Below, in pieces: positions 23,333 to 33,614 of a stretch of 57,731 bases of DNA. The stretch is from Porphyra umbilicalis (Eukaryota > Rhodophyta > Bangiophyceae > Bangiales > Bangiaceae), in the NCBI GenBank assembly GCA_002049455.2, contig KV919168.1:1-57731 (forward strand), written 5' to 3'. How positions within the stretch are numbered: the stretch's first letter is position 1; every line of letters begins with the position of its first letter. The notes under the pieces were generated by a model. It had not been told where the DNA came from. It worked only from the letters and a program-made list of their open reading frames with translations, and did not search any database. Made by a program: the position numbers and the translations under genes.

Positions 23333-24180
23333 ATGCCCGGCGCCACCGACGGACGAAAGGGGACGGCCGGGCGGCGCCCAGGCGGTCCCGGCGTGGTCGG
23401 CGCGGTGGCTGCTGACACCGAACCCGGAGCAACGGCCGCCGTGGACGGGAACGCCGCGGGCGCGGTAAACGGAGCCCCGGCGGGGTCGGCACGGGGCGTC
23501 GCCGAGGTCAGCTGTATCTCAGCCGAAGGGGATGTAGTACTACCGTGCCCCCTATGTGCCAGGGAACCGCCGCGGGGACGTCTGCGGCGCCAGGGGACGC
23601 GGCAGCCGTCGGGGGGTGGCGACGCCAGCGGCGTTATTGAACGACGGGGAGGCGTCACGGGAACCGGGGCGATGGGGCCGTCCCGCTGCCCGGCTCGGGC
23701 CACCGGAGGAGCGTACCTGACCCGCCGCGCCACGGCACGCGGGCCCCGCGGGGGACCAGGTTGGCGCGCCCGAGAGGGCGCTGGCGTGCCCGAGAGGGCG
23801 CGGCAGGCGACGGCCGACCGGGCGCCACGTGGCGGGTGCAGCGCGTTGCGCGTGGGACAGTTACTCCCCATTGTCTGTAATGATCGCCTCGGGGCTCTTA
23901 ACCTGCATGGAGGGATTCATCTGCATTGGTTGGTGACGGCCCGAGTCAATTCCAATTCGGGGAAATTGGGCCCGGGCGACGGTTTCTGCCCTTTCAGGAC
24001 GAAGGGCGACGACGGTGGGAGGCACCGTCGTCGCCGGCAAGTAAACCGTGTCTCGATGTCTTGGCGTTTCGATCGGCCCTACTTCCCGGACCTCGAGCCC
24101 CATAGCGGGCGTCGCGAGAGCGGCCCAGACGGTCGTTACTTCCCTCCCCCTGAGGTGACCCCCCTGATTGTGGTACTACA
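23333..24180. other. GC-rich stretch upstream of the hypothetical ORF
   Basis: Pro/Ala/Arg-rich open frames on both strands, no motif. After about 23,870 base composition drops and no frame is convincing. Confidence 0.4.
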
Positions 24181-24284
24181 CAAATGTCGCAAAAGAGTTC
24201 CAAATCGGCCTCTGCGGGGTCTTCGAGGCCGATTTAGAACTCTTTTGCATCTGCTGAAGTGCGGAAGTTTTGGGAAAACGGCTG
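24181..24284. mobile_element. hairpin MITE, family 1, copy c
   Basis: The same core as copies a and b: GCAAAAGAGTTCCAAATCGG and its complement around GGGGTCTTC, ending GGAAGTTTTGGGAAAACGGCTG. The outer left end is not recognisable. Confidence 0.75.
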
Positions 24285-25204
24285 CATCATCATGTGCCTC
24301 CGGTTTTTCTTCATTCTGTGGTCCTCGGTGCATGCCAATAAGGGCTCGTCGGCAGGCCCTGCGCAGTCTCTTTCGTGGGGTAGAATAGGCGGTGTCAGGA
24401 GGTGGGATCGACAGTGCTATATGTTCTTTCAACAATCCCGCTGTGAGAATATATCAAGATCCATCTACAGCTGTTCCCCAAAACACCTCGCACTCCGAGG
24501 GAACACACAGTGACGCGCAACAGATGCACAATCCAAGTTTCATAAACGTTACAGAGACCCGATTGGACCTTCTGGTCCGCACAAGACGAGGACAGTGGGT
24601 GCACTTCATCCAGATGCAACTAAGAGGTGCTCGTGCGAGGTGCACTCGAGCAAAGAATCGCTGTCAGACTGGTTTTTGTGATAGCATCAGCGATTCCACG
24701 GCTGTAAACACAGCGTGTCCAAGAATTAATGAACGTGGCAGCTCAAAGCACTCATTTCGTTGACGTTGCTGCGGCATCGCCCAGAAGCACCAAGCTCTGT
24801 CCTCAACAGCGACGATGCTTCAGCCCATTGACAGCGGCAGCTGGCAGCTGTTCTCTGCAAACTGCATCAAAAATTCAGAAGCAAGTGCCAATGGGACGGC
24901 CTTGCTTGCGTCAACCTTAAGCAGAAGCACGAAAGAGTGTCACCACCATGACACGCTTAGGGAGGCCGTGGAGCTTGGTCCGCTCAGCACTTTCCTGAAG
25001 TGTGACGGGGTTCATCACCCTTTCTAAAAATTACACACTGGCGGGCAGCGAACGTGACCAAGCCGCTTGCGGCAAGAGCGATGAAGGCTACGTGATCTGA
25101 ACGCCCTTTGACGCGCATCAATGCTCCACAGCCCACGGCCACCCAGAATCAGATCGCTGTGATCGTGCCGTGACGGTTGACACTCCGGAGACAGCCCGGT
25201 TGCC
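24285..25204. other. intergenic, nothing recognised
   Basis: Moderate GC, no frame above about 123 codons with recognisable sequence, no repeat seen. Confidence 0.5.
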
Positions 25205-25478
25205 GTCAGGCCCGCTCTGTGCAGGCAACAGGCAGCGATCTGCGGCACGCAGCCGTGTGGTTGGATCGATTCCACGTTGGCCTTCGTCCAACTTCACTCC
25301 GCTTCCGATTCAATCGCAGTCACCTTCTTTTTTGAGTTGTGTGCCTGAAAGTGATCCGATGAGGTCTATTGATGGCCTTAGATTTGTTTGCTAATGGTGG
25401 AGTGGTCGATCTCGCTTTTGGCTGGCGTTTTTCCGCCGATTCTGTCAATTCTAATTTGTGACGTGCGGGTGAGCATAA

Positions 25479-27285
25479 GCGCACACCCAACAACGTCTCC
25501 CCCAAGTTCTGAAACCCCGAACGGAATATGCCACGCTTGCTTATGTGGAGGACGCTTAGCGGCTCCCCATTCTTCCCATCCAAGAGGGCCGTCCGCGGTC
25601 CTGGAGATATCGAAAACAGGGGCTATATGGTCCAGAGATGGGTGCAAGAAGACGGGGGAAGCGTGCCTAGCAACGTCGACCCCCAAGCGGACAGAAATTG
25701 AACATATATCCAAGCAATCACGAGATGAGGGAGGGAGGGACAAAAGGGCTGCGATCCCGACAAGAACGCGTCGCCACTTTTCAATCGTCTGTGCAGACTT
25801 TTGTTTTCTGAGCAAACATACCGAAAGTCAGGTTCACACATCTAAAATAAAGCGCCACGAACTGACAGGAACTGGTCGCCCTGCTGGCACGACGCAGAAA
25901 AATCTCACTTCGGGAAGACACCTGGCGAACTAATTACAGATGGCGAGCCTCACGCGACAGCGCAGAGCCGCGGCTCTCGGTCGAGGACCCTGGGAACGGG
26001 GTGCGCTGTGCGACGCGCTGTCAAGACGCGGCCACGGCAGGCACCGCGCGGTCCGACAGATGCTTCGATTAGAATGCTTACAGAACGAAAGGCGGACGGC
26101 GCCTTTGCTGGTGGCGGCGTTGGCTTGCTCAGCACGAGCACTGCCGCAAGCGTCGAAACGGACAGTTTCGGTGGGCCCGCGCGAGAATATCGGCGCGGTC
26201 GCGCAGTCAATCACGTGATCCGTTTGCATGCAATGAAAAATCTTTGAAGTTTCCAATCTGATCCAAGCCATATCAATGGCTGCTGAAAATGTTCACAGAT
26301 ATGTTGGAAGGGAGGCGGATCCATCATCGTCAGCGGTCAGGCGGCCCGTGATCAGATTCCTCTGGTCCCTGTTGGCGCCAGGGCCGCCCCCCCCCTCCAA
26401 TTGGTCAAAGGGCAACCTCACGTCAAGCGTGGCGCGGCGGGTGCCTCAGTCGCTTCCCCGCGGCGGGGATCTCGTCGACACAGAGGCACGCACGAGGCCC
26501 CGTGCCAGTGTCGGTGTGGCCCGCCTCGTGGGCAGCGCGGCGTGGGGCCGTGTCGCAGAGAGGGCTGTTCGGGGAGCCTCAAATGCACCTCCCTGGGCGG
26601 TCTCGGGCACACCTCGCGCTCGGGCGGGCCCGCAGCACCCTGTGCCTCCCCATCCACGCACGCGCACGAGGGGCCGCAGAGTGGGGTGCCACCCGCGGCT
26701 TGTTGGGGAGCCCCCTGGGCCGCCATCGGCTGTACGTAGGGGCGCCCCCTGGGCTGCGCTCGCGCGCTCGTGCTCCGCGTGTGTGCGCTTCTCGTGTCGC
26801 GTGCTGTTGGCCGCCGGCGACAGCATGTGAACACGCCGTCCGCTGGCGGCTCGTGCTCCCTCGCTCATTCATCCCAACGACCTCCCGCACGCATCCCCTC
26901 ACAGTTGAGTTCTTCCCGCCCTTGCCGCCGGCGTGGGACGCCGGCGGCTGCCCCCCCCCCCCCCCTGCTACCGTTGAGTTTTTTCCGCGCTTGCCGCCGG
27001 CGTGGCACGCCGGCGGCCATTTCCCCGACCCCCCCTTCTACCATTGAGCTTTTCCGACTTGCCGCCGGCGAGGCACGCTGGCGGCGGTTCCCCGCCCTGC
27101 CCCCCGCTTGTTTTTTTTTTTCGCCGGCCAACCGCGTGTGGCTCATTGCCTGCGTGCGCCGCCGGTGCTGCGTGGGCGCTGGCGGTGTGCCGTGTGCGCA
27201 GCGGTGCCTCGTCCCCTGGGCCCCCCCCTCTCCTTGACCCTCGGCCAATCTGTTCAAGAGCCGCCGCTCTCCCTCGTCTCCCACC
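25479..27285. other. leader region of copy C
   Basis: Collinear with the first 1.87 kb of copy B. Contains the palindromic GCCGGCG minisatellite (26,905-27,090) just before the ORF1 ATG. No protein motif. Presumably holds the ORF1 promoter. Confidence 0.5.
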
Positions 27286-27510
27286 ATGCCCCGCAAGCCC
27301 GACCCGGAGCGCGACACGGAGCGGAGGAGGAACCAGCGTCGGCGGCACCGAGAGCGTCTCGCCGTGCTCGCGCGGTGCACCCCGTTCGTGCCACCTCGGT
27401 GGGTGCCCGCCGTGCTCAACATCGTCACCGTCGTGCGGCGGACGGGCGCCATCACCGCCGCGCAACAACTTGGCGCCGCCGGCTGTTCGGCACCCTCAAC
27501 AACCCTGTGA
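27286..27510 (+). CDS. ORF1 of copy C, basic N-terminal block
   Basis: ATG at 27,286 in a CACCATGCC context. The product is highly basic (MPRKPDPERD, RRRNQRRRHRERLAVLARC, then WVPAVLNIVTVVRRTGAIT), followed directly by the first repeat motif AAQQLGAAG; the frame closes at 27,510. The same start exists in copies A and B. The frame is the same phase as the SANT-coding frame from 28,681, but stops in the repeat separate them. The mature protein therefore needs splicing of the repeat, or this copy is broken here. A role in DNA binding or nuclear targeting is inferred from charge only. Confidence 0.55.
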   Translation: MPRKPDPERDTERRRNQRRRHRERLAVLARCTPFVPPRWVPAVLNIVTVVRRTGAITAAQQLGAAGCSAPSTTL

Positions 27511-28170
27511 CAACTGAGCCGGGGGGCAAGGACGGGCGCCGTCGCCGCCGCGCAACAACTGGGCGCCGCCGGCATATCCGCACCCACACCAAGCCGGTGG
27601 CAAATGGGGCGGGGGGCAAGGACGGGCGCCGTCGCCGCTGCGCAACAACTGGGCGCCGCCAGCTGGTCGGCACCCTTAACAAGCTGGCGGCAACTGGGGC
27701 GGAGGGCAAAAACGGGCGCCGTCGCCGCCGCACAATAACTGCGCGCCGCCGGCTGATTCGCACCAACATCCAGCCGGCGGCAACTTGGGCGGGGGGCAAG
27801 GACGGGCGCTGTCGCCGCAGCGCAACACCTGGGGGCCGCTGGCATATCCGCACCCACACCGAGCCGGCGGCAACTGGGGCGGGGGGCAAGGACGGGCGCC
27901 GTTGTCACCAGGCAACAACTCGGTGCCGCCGTCTGGTCGCCAGCCACAACAAGCCGGCGGCAACTGGGGCGGGGGGCAAGGACGGGTGCCGTCGCCGCCG
28001 CGCAACAATTGGGCGCCGCCGGCTGATTCGCAGCAACATCAAGCCGGCGGCAACTGGGGCCGGGGGCAAGAACGGGCGCCGTAGCCGCAGCGCAACAACT
28101 GGGGGCCGCCGGCATATCCGCACCCACACCGAGCCGGCGGCAACTCGGGGCCGCCGCTTGAAAGTCGATC
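27440..28170 (+). repeat. approximately 90-bp NWGG minisatellite, short form
   Basis: About eight units homologous to the copy B array, with GGGGCAAGGACGGGCGCCGT and CAACAACTGGGCGCCGCCGG in each. The motif frame (GGNWGGGQGRAP...NNWAPPA) is interrupted by stops at about 27,515 and 27,675. Confidence 0.85.
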
Positions 28171-28189
28171 ATCAAAAAAAGACGGCCAT

Positions 28190-28680
28190 TGGGGCGGCGG
28201 GAAAGGACGGGCGTCGTTGCCGCCGCGCAGCGACTGAGTGCCGCCGGCTGGGCGGATCCCTGGACAAGCCGGCGGCGGCGAAGGACGACATCCGACAGGC
28301 GGGGGACCGCCGCCTGGAGGCGTGAACGGCGGCCGGCCGCCAGACCAAGGTCAACTCCTGCCGCAAAACGTGAGCGCGCCGCCGGCTCGCGGCTGTCTGC
28401 CGCTCGCCGGCGGCATGTGCGCGCCGCCGCCAGACGTTGTGCCGCCTCAAGGCGGCGGTTAATCGCGTGGGGCCGAGGGACGGGCGGCGTTGCCGCCGCC
28501 GGCTAATTGTGTGTTGCCGCAAGCCTGCGGGAACCCCACACCTTTCGGGGCCACCCGCTGCGAAGGCGATGGCTCGCAGGCGCCGCCGCCAGCCAACGGG
28601 CCGTCTGAAGCCGGCGGGGAGTCGGCACCGCCCGCTGCAGATCAACCGCAAGCCGGCGACGCGCAGCCCTCACCCGCCGA
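28190..28680 (+). other. Pro/Gly-rich middle section of ORF1 in copy C
   Basis: Homologous to 20,040-20,560 of copy B. The frame most protein-like here (APPPANGPSEAGGES...) differs from the SANT frame, so the exact coding path is unresolved. Confidence 0.45.
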
Positions 28681-30375
28681 ATGCCGGCCGCCGGCAGCCA
28701 CCGTGCACCCTTCGCCCGTCCCGAAGTTGAGTCCAGGGGCTCCGGGGAAGGCGTCGGCGGACACGACGGCGGCGGGCCACGACAAGCCGTCGGGCCACGA
28801 CAGGTCGGCGGGCCAGGACCAGCCGGCGGACCAGGACAAGCCTGCGGGCCAGGACAAGTTGGCGGGCCAGGACAATCCGGCGGCAGCGACGGGCACGCCG
28901 CCGCCGGTGCACAAGTAGTGGACGTTGACGCCGTCGGCTGTGGCGTTGCTGCGCCGACGTACGCACCTCCACTGATGGGTACTGGGCTGGGGTGGACGGA
29001 TGAGGAGCGTGTGGCGCTGTGCAAGGCGTACTTAAGCACGTCTCTGGACCCCGTCAGCGGGGCGGACCAGAGTGGGCCGGTGTTTTGGGCCTCGGCCGTG
29101 ACGGCATGGAAGGGGCTGCTGGCCGGGCTCCCTGGCGTCCGCCGGCGCACTGAGCACGGCGTGGGGGGGGTGCAGAAGCAGTGGGACAAGATTCAGAAGG
29201 GCGTGAACGAGTTTGGGTCCCACTACATGGCGGGCAAGCGCATGGAGCTGACGGGCAACCCAAGTGACGAGTACATGAGCAGCGCTGCAATTGCGCGCTT
29301 CTGTGGCGCCAATGTGTACGAGGCGATACGCAAGGACCGCACGGCTGAAAAGGCCAAGGGCAAGGCGACCAAGCGCAAGGCCAAGCAAGTGCACTGCCCG
29401 TGGGTCCCGTGCTGGCGGGTGCTGCGGCACGTCGACAAGTTCAACGGGGCCGCCGGGGCCGCCGCAGCCGACGGCGGCACCGCCGGTACCGGATCAGCCG
29501 GCGGCTCTCCCGGCGGCCGCTCGACAAGCGACTCTGACGAGGACGGAGAGGACGCGGGTGCTGGCGGCTACCAGTCGCGCCCGCGTGGTTCGAAGGCCGC
29601 CAAGCATGACAAGGCGGCGGGCATCCAGGAGTCGCGTATGTTCAAGGAGAGCACCGACGCGCTGACGGCGCTGGCGCAAGCAACGTCGGAGCGCACGACA
29701 GTTGCGTTTTTTAACTCGGCAGAGATTCGCGACACGCCGGAAGCTGTCGCGTTTCGTCGCGCGCATGTTCGCAAGCTGATGGCGGCGGCCGGCTTGGCTC
29801 TGTCCCTGCCGGATACTTTGTCGGAGGCGTCTCCGCCGCCTGCGTCTACAGAAGATGCGCCGGCGGCAGGGGAGTCTACACCCTCCACACCCGCGCTGCC
29901 ATCATCGTCGACGCCGCGTATGCCGCCGGCGCAGGAGCCGCCGGCTCGCACGGCGGTGGTGCCGGCATCTACGCCGGCGACGAGCGCCCCTGGGGGTGCG
30001 CCGCCGGCGTCTGCGGTCAAGACGACGACTGCGACTGTGTCCTCTCCGGCGCCCTCGACCGCCGGCTCTGGTGCACCTGGGGGTGCGCCGCCGGCGTCTG
30101 CGGTCAAGACGACGACTGCTACTGTGTCCTCACCGGCGGCCTCGGCCGCCGGCTCTGGTGCAGCAAGCCGTGGCCGGCGGTCGCTGTCGACAAAGCAGGC
30201 CAAGGCAGCGGCGGCTCTTGCCGCTGGGTCCAAAACACTCGACGATGAGAACGATGGCATTTTTGTGGTGCCTATTTTTCCTGTGCGCGACGATGGCGCG
30301 GATTGTTCGGAGGACCGGCAAGACGCTGAGGGGGACGACTCCAGTGATGACGATAGCAACGCGGAGTTCCAGTAG
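28681..30375 (+). CDS. Myb/SANT-like ORF1 protein of copy C (Harbinger partner)
   Basis: 564 codons from the first in-frame ATG; the native protein may begin at 27,286. Residues about 30-70 are PGQAGG-type repeats. Residues about 103-255 form the Myb/SANT-like domain typical of plant PIF/Harbinger partners: GWTDEERVALCKAYLSTSLD, FWASAVTAWKG, a QKQWDKIQKGVNEF helix, and the family ending CPWVPCWRVLRHVDKF. A KAKGKATKRKAK stretch is a likely nuclear signal. After an acidic SDSDEDGED patch comes a helical RDTPEAVAFRRAHVRKLMAAAG segment, a Ser/Ala/Pro tail with a tandem duplication, and a C terminus with VVPIF and DDSSDDDSNAEFQ. In known Harbinger systems this partner aids nuclear import and end binding of the transposase. 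Confidence 0.85.
   Translation: MPAAGSHRAPFARPEVESRGSGEGVGGHDGGGPRQAVGPRQVGGPGPAGGPGQACGPGQVGGPGQSGGSDGHAAAGAQVVDVDAVGCGVAAPTYAPPLMGTGLGWTDEERVALCKAYLSTSLDPVSGADQSGPVFWASAVTAWKGLLAGLPGVRRRTEHGVGGVQKQWDKIQKGVNEFGSHYMAGKRMELTGNPSDEYMSSAAIARFCGANVYEAIRKDRTAEKAKGKATKRKAKQVHCPWVPCWRVLRHVDKFNGAAGAAAADGGTAGTGSAGGSPGGRSTSDSDEDGEDAGAGGYQSRPRGSKAAKHDKAAGIQESRMFKESTDALTALAQATSERTTVAFFNSAEIRDTPEAVAFRRAHVRKLMAAAGLALSLPDTLSEASPPPASTEDAPAAGESTPSTPALPSSSTPRMPPAQEPPARTAVVPASTPATSAPGGAPPASAVKTTTATVSSPAPSTAGSGAPGGAPPASAVKTTTATVSSPAASAAGSGAASRGRRSLSTKQAKAAAALAAGSKTLDDENDGIFVVPIFPVRDDGADCSEDRQDAEGDDSSDDDSNAEFQ
29989..30162 (+). repeat. 87-bp in-frame tandem duplication in ORF1 tail
   Basis: Two units start at 29,989 and 30,076 (CCTGGGGGTGCGCCGCCGGC) and encode GGAPPASAVKTTTATVSSPA twice. 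The unit is a multiple of three, so the frame is kept. Copy B lacks the second unit. Confidence 0.85.
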
Positions 30376-30779
30376 TGTGAGTGCGTATTGGACAGCGACT
30401 TCAAAGGATTTTTCCCCGTTGGGCAGGTTTGTTTTTTCCTTCTTACTTCGTCTTTGCGTCCGACAGAGAGTAACCCTCTCGCGTCGGTCCCGGGTACCTC
30501 ACCACGCCAGCAGCAGCAAAGGTCTGCGCGATAGCCGGACCGCTGCTTGCCGTCAGGCCGACTTTGCGCAGATGCTGAGCGGCCGTGCTGTGCCTTTCGC
30601 ACGCCGCCGCCGTCGGCGCGTCAGTAACAACTGTGCGTGCGTGGCGGCGGCGGCCTTTGGGCAGGTCAACCTCTCAAAATGCAGCCAAGGAAGGCTCCAC
30701 GAAGCACGCTCACGAATACACACAGATGAAAGGAAAAAAACCCGCGAGGCGGGAAAAAAGAACCTTTGTTCGTCTCTAG
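30376..30779. other. space between convergent ORF1 and transposase
   Basis: Contains the CCCGTTGGGCAGG motif just after the ORF1 stop, present at the same place in copies A and B (10,410 and 22,300). Conservation outside the coding frame suggests a 3'-end processing signal or constrained 3' UTR. No ORF. Confidence 0.5.
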
Positions 30780-32870
30780 TTAAGGGTACGGCTCCAAAAG
30801 CGTTGCTTTGTCCGCCCATACGTCCTCAGCCAGGTCATGCCTCAGCTTCAAGTGCTCCTCTTCGCTCCGCGTCTCTGCCCAAGCGCCAAACGCTTTCCCA
30901 AACGTGCCTACAGGTCTCCAGGCTCCGTGTGCAATGGCGGGCGCAATGGCGGGGGGGGGATCACTGCCCCCCACAAGGCTGTCTCCATCGTCCTGCATTC
31001 CCTCAGCACCACCGCCGGCCGCCTGACCACCGCCGGCGGCACCGGCCGCCACTGGAACTCCCCCAGCCCCCCAACCCCTACCCAAATCGCCGCCGGCGGA
31101 TCCATCACCGCCGGCGGCGGCCGCTCCTCCATTGCCGCCTGCAGCGTCACCGGCGGCAGCACCGTGCACACTCCCGAGTACCGCCGCCCCGCCGCCGCCG
31201 CCGGCCGCCTGACCGCCGGCGGCGCCCGTCGCCGCCGCAACTCCCCCAGCCCCCCCACCCGCAATAAAATCGCCGCCGGCAGATCCATCACCGCCGGCGG
31301 CGGCCGCTCCTCCATTGCCGCCGCCGGCGTTGCCGGCGGCGCCGCCGTGCGCACCCACATCGCCTGCCGCCCCGCCGCCGCCGGCCGCCTGACCGAGGGC
31401 GGCGCTCGCCGTCGCCGCAACTCCCCCAGCCCGCTCATTCGCACCCAAAGCGCCGCCGGCGGATCCATCACCGCCAGCGGCGGCCGCTCCTCCATTGCCG
31501 CCGCCGGCGTAACCGGCGGCAGCACCGTGCACACTCCCGAGTACCGCCGCCCCGCCGCCGCCGCCGGCCGCCTGGCCGCCGGCGGCGCCCGCCGCCGCCG
31601 CAACTCCCCCAGCCCCCCCATTCGCAATAAAATTACCGCCGGCAGATCCATCACCGCCGGCGGCGGCCGCTCCTCCATTGCCGCCGCCGGCGTTGCCGGC
31701 GGCGCCGCCGTGCCCACCCACAGGCCCCGCCGCCCCGCCGCCGCCGGCCGCCTGACCGCCGGTGGCCATACGGGTGCGGGACACATACCCGTCGCGTCGC
31801 TTCTCGGTGACCATGTTGTGCAGGATGGCCACCGCCTTAGTGACGGTGACCATCTGCTCAACAGTGGAGTACTTGGCAGGGTGCATAGCCATATGAAAAC
31901 GTGCCGTGAGCACGGCATACAGTCGTTCGACATCTTTCCGCAGGGCTTCTTGAAGTCGGTTAAATGTAACCTCTACTTCTGTCGTGAGGTCTGGAAACGG
32001 AGAGACGAAAAATTCAAACCGAGTATAAATACCATCCACAAGATAATACAGGAGCGTGCGGGTCGTGCCGTTAGCAGTGTAAGAAAATGTGCGGGGCGGC
32101 CATTCTCCGTTCGTAACGGATAAATAGAGGGAGGAAACATGCATAACGTTGAGGTCGTTGTGAGATCCAGGACACCCCACAAATAAATGCCAAATCCAGA
32201 GGTCCTCATCACAAACGGTCTCCATCACCACGGAACGCTTCCCGTGACGATTCTGGTACATGCCAGCGAACGCCTTAGGGCAGTTGCGCCACTCCCAGTG
32301 GCTGCAGTCAAGGGAGCCCATGCAATCGGGCATCCCGTGCTCAGAATTGCACGTCAGAATGCGCTGCAGTTCTTCAGGGGTGGGGGGACGCAAGTATGAG
32401 GGTCCAAACTCATCCACAATAAAGCGCATCAACTCTCGCACCGACATCGCAATAGTTGAAGCGAACAGTCGCTCATATTCATCAGTCCTTTCCGGCGCCT
32501 CCCCATACGCAATGACTCGAAAATCCGCAACCCCCTTTCGCAAGGGGTAAGCCTGGAGCCGGCCAGTCGCATTGATGCGCTGCGCAAAAAAAGGTCGGTC
32601 CTTCACGGCATTGTATATACGAAGAAACACGCTGCGCGGCACGCGGAACCGACGCTCAAAGTCACCCTCGTTGTAGACAGGCGGCTCCCCATTGAGACCA
32701 AAATAATCTCTCAGAATAGCACGCAAACCTGAGCGAAAGTTACGCCGCTTATTCGGCCGGCGGCCCGGCACAGATCCAACATAACGCGGCCGCCGGTGCA
32801 CCCGAGACCCACGGGCGCGCTTCCGCCAATGACGCAACGCGTGTAGGTGTGCCGCAACCGCCGAAGCCAT
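30780..32870 (-). CDS. PIF/Harbinger DDE transposase, copy C (intact frame)
   Basis: 696 codons. The ATG at 32,870 is preceded directly by an in-frame TAA, fixing the start; the stop is TAA at 30,780. The N terminus is basic. The catalytic core shows family motifs: GSLDCSHWEWRNCPKAFAG with first Asp D188, DEDLWIWHLFVGCPGSHNDLN-type block with second Asp D239, YYLVDGIY, then RKDVERLYAVLTARF with Glu E315, and AVAILHNMV. Spacings of 51 and 76 residues match plant-type Harbinger transposases (DDE_Tnp_4/Plant_tran families). Residues about 370-645 are a Gly/Ala-rich tandem repeat not usual in the family, followed by a conserved GKAFGAWAETRSEEEHLKLR and EDVWADKATLLEPYP end. The enzyme is expected to cut and paste elements carrying the GAGCACACCC termini at TWA sites. 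Confidence 0.93.
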   Translation of the reverse strand: MASAVAAHLHALRHWRKRARGSRVHRRPRYVGSVPGRRPNKRRNFRSGLRAILRDYFGLNGEPPVYNEGDFERRFRVPRSVFLRIYNAVKDRPFFAQRINATGRLQAYPLRKGVADFRVIAYGEAPERTDEYERLFASTIAMSVRELMRFIVDEFGPSYLRPPTPEELQRILTCNSEHGMPDCMGSLDCSHWEWRNCPKAFAGMYQNRHGKRSVVMETVCDEDLWIWHLFVGCPGSHNDLNVMHVSSLYLSVTNGEWPPRTFSYTANGTTRTLLYYLVDGIYTRFEFFVSPFPDLTTEVEVTFNRLQEALRKDVERLYAVLTARFHMAMHPAKYSTVEQMVTVTKAVAILHNMVTEKRRDGYVSRTRMATGGQAAGGGGAAGPVGGHGGAAGNAGGGNGGAAAAGGDGSAGGNFIANGGAGGVAAAAGAAGGQAAGGGGGAAVLGSVHGAAAGYAGGGNGGAAAAGGDGSAGGALGANERAGGVAATASAALGQAAGGGGAAGDVGAHGGAAGNAGGGNGGAAAAGGDGSAGGDFIAGGGAGGVAAATGAAGGQAAGGGGGAAVLGSVHGAAAGDAAGGNGGAAAAGGDGSAGGDLGRGWGAGGVPVAAGAAGGGQAAGGGAEGMQDDGDSLVGGSDPPPAIAPAIAHGAWRPVGTFGKAFGAWAETRSEEEHLKLRHDLAEDVWADKATLLEPYP
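30960..31760 (-). repeat. approximately 183-bp coding repeats in the transposase tail
   Basis: About four units of roughly 61 codons, each with GGNGGAAAAGGDGSAGG and then GGVAAAAGAAGGQAAGGGG. Two alternate subtypes appear: one with VGGHGGAAGNAG or VGAHGGAAGNAG, the other with AVLGSVHGAAAG. Length is conserved in multiples of three, so the frame survives. Confidence 0.88.
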
Positions 32871-33614
32871 TTATCGGTCCTCCATATTCTCCAGCATCGC
32901 GTCTGCGGACCAATCAAAAGGGTCGTCCAACGCGCGAAGAAGACGGTCGCCACGACGGTGGCGGCGGACGGCCGTCGACGACGACGGCGCCGCCCCGACG
33001 GTGCCACCTGCACTCGGATCTCCCCAGCACCCCACAGTGAACACACCGCACGGAAAGAGCAGATTCTCTTTCGCCCACCCCCCCGGCAGACCGTTTCAAT
33101 GCCCCCCGCTGGACCCCCGAAAAAGTCGCATTCCGGGGTGGAGGCACGGTCGCCTGTGGTCGCGTGCTCGATGCGACGGTCCGTCGCAGTCGCGATGCCG
33201 TTGCAAACGGTGAGCGCTCGAACGCTCTCCCGCGACACAAAGTGCATGGTTTGTCACTGTAGTTTTCAAAAAAGCAGGATGCCACGACACAAGCATTTTG
33301 AACGGCGGCGAAAGCAGCGCCAGCCAATGAGAGAGCTGAACAAGATGGGGAAAAGCGCTCCGACTCCCCAAATCGTGCAGAGAATGGGGGACAAGGGCCT
33401 CACCCCCCATCTTCTTCCCGCTGAATCTGTGTGTACTTATATGATTCCGATCAACTAGATTTGCGTTTTCTCTCTTCGACTTGGGGTGCCCGACATTGAT
33501 GTGGAGCCGTCCCGCATCCCAAGAGCCTAAATGGAGCCACGTGGAGCATTTGGGAGACACGTTTCTGACACGTATACACATTCGGACTCGGGGAAGACGT
33601 TGTCGGGTGTGCTC
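32871..33614. other. transposase-side leader of copy C to its right TIR
   Basis: Upstream of the transposase ATG. Alternative open frames on both strands have no motif. Ends in the right TIR (33,585-33,614) next to TAA. Confidence 0.55.

Larger units (their letters stand above)
25479..33614 (+). mobile_element. PIF/Harbinger element, copy C (complete)
   Basis: 8.1 kb. The left terminus GCGCACACCCAACAACGTC and the right terminus read inward GAGCACACCCGACAACGTC are flanked by perfect TAA duplications (25,476-25,478 and 33,615-33,617), the classical Harbinger TWA target. It encodes ORF1 (+) and a transposase (-) arranged tail to tail with about 400 bp between stops. The uninterrupted transposase and the clean target duplication suggest it is the youngest of the three. 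Confidence 0.92.
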
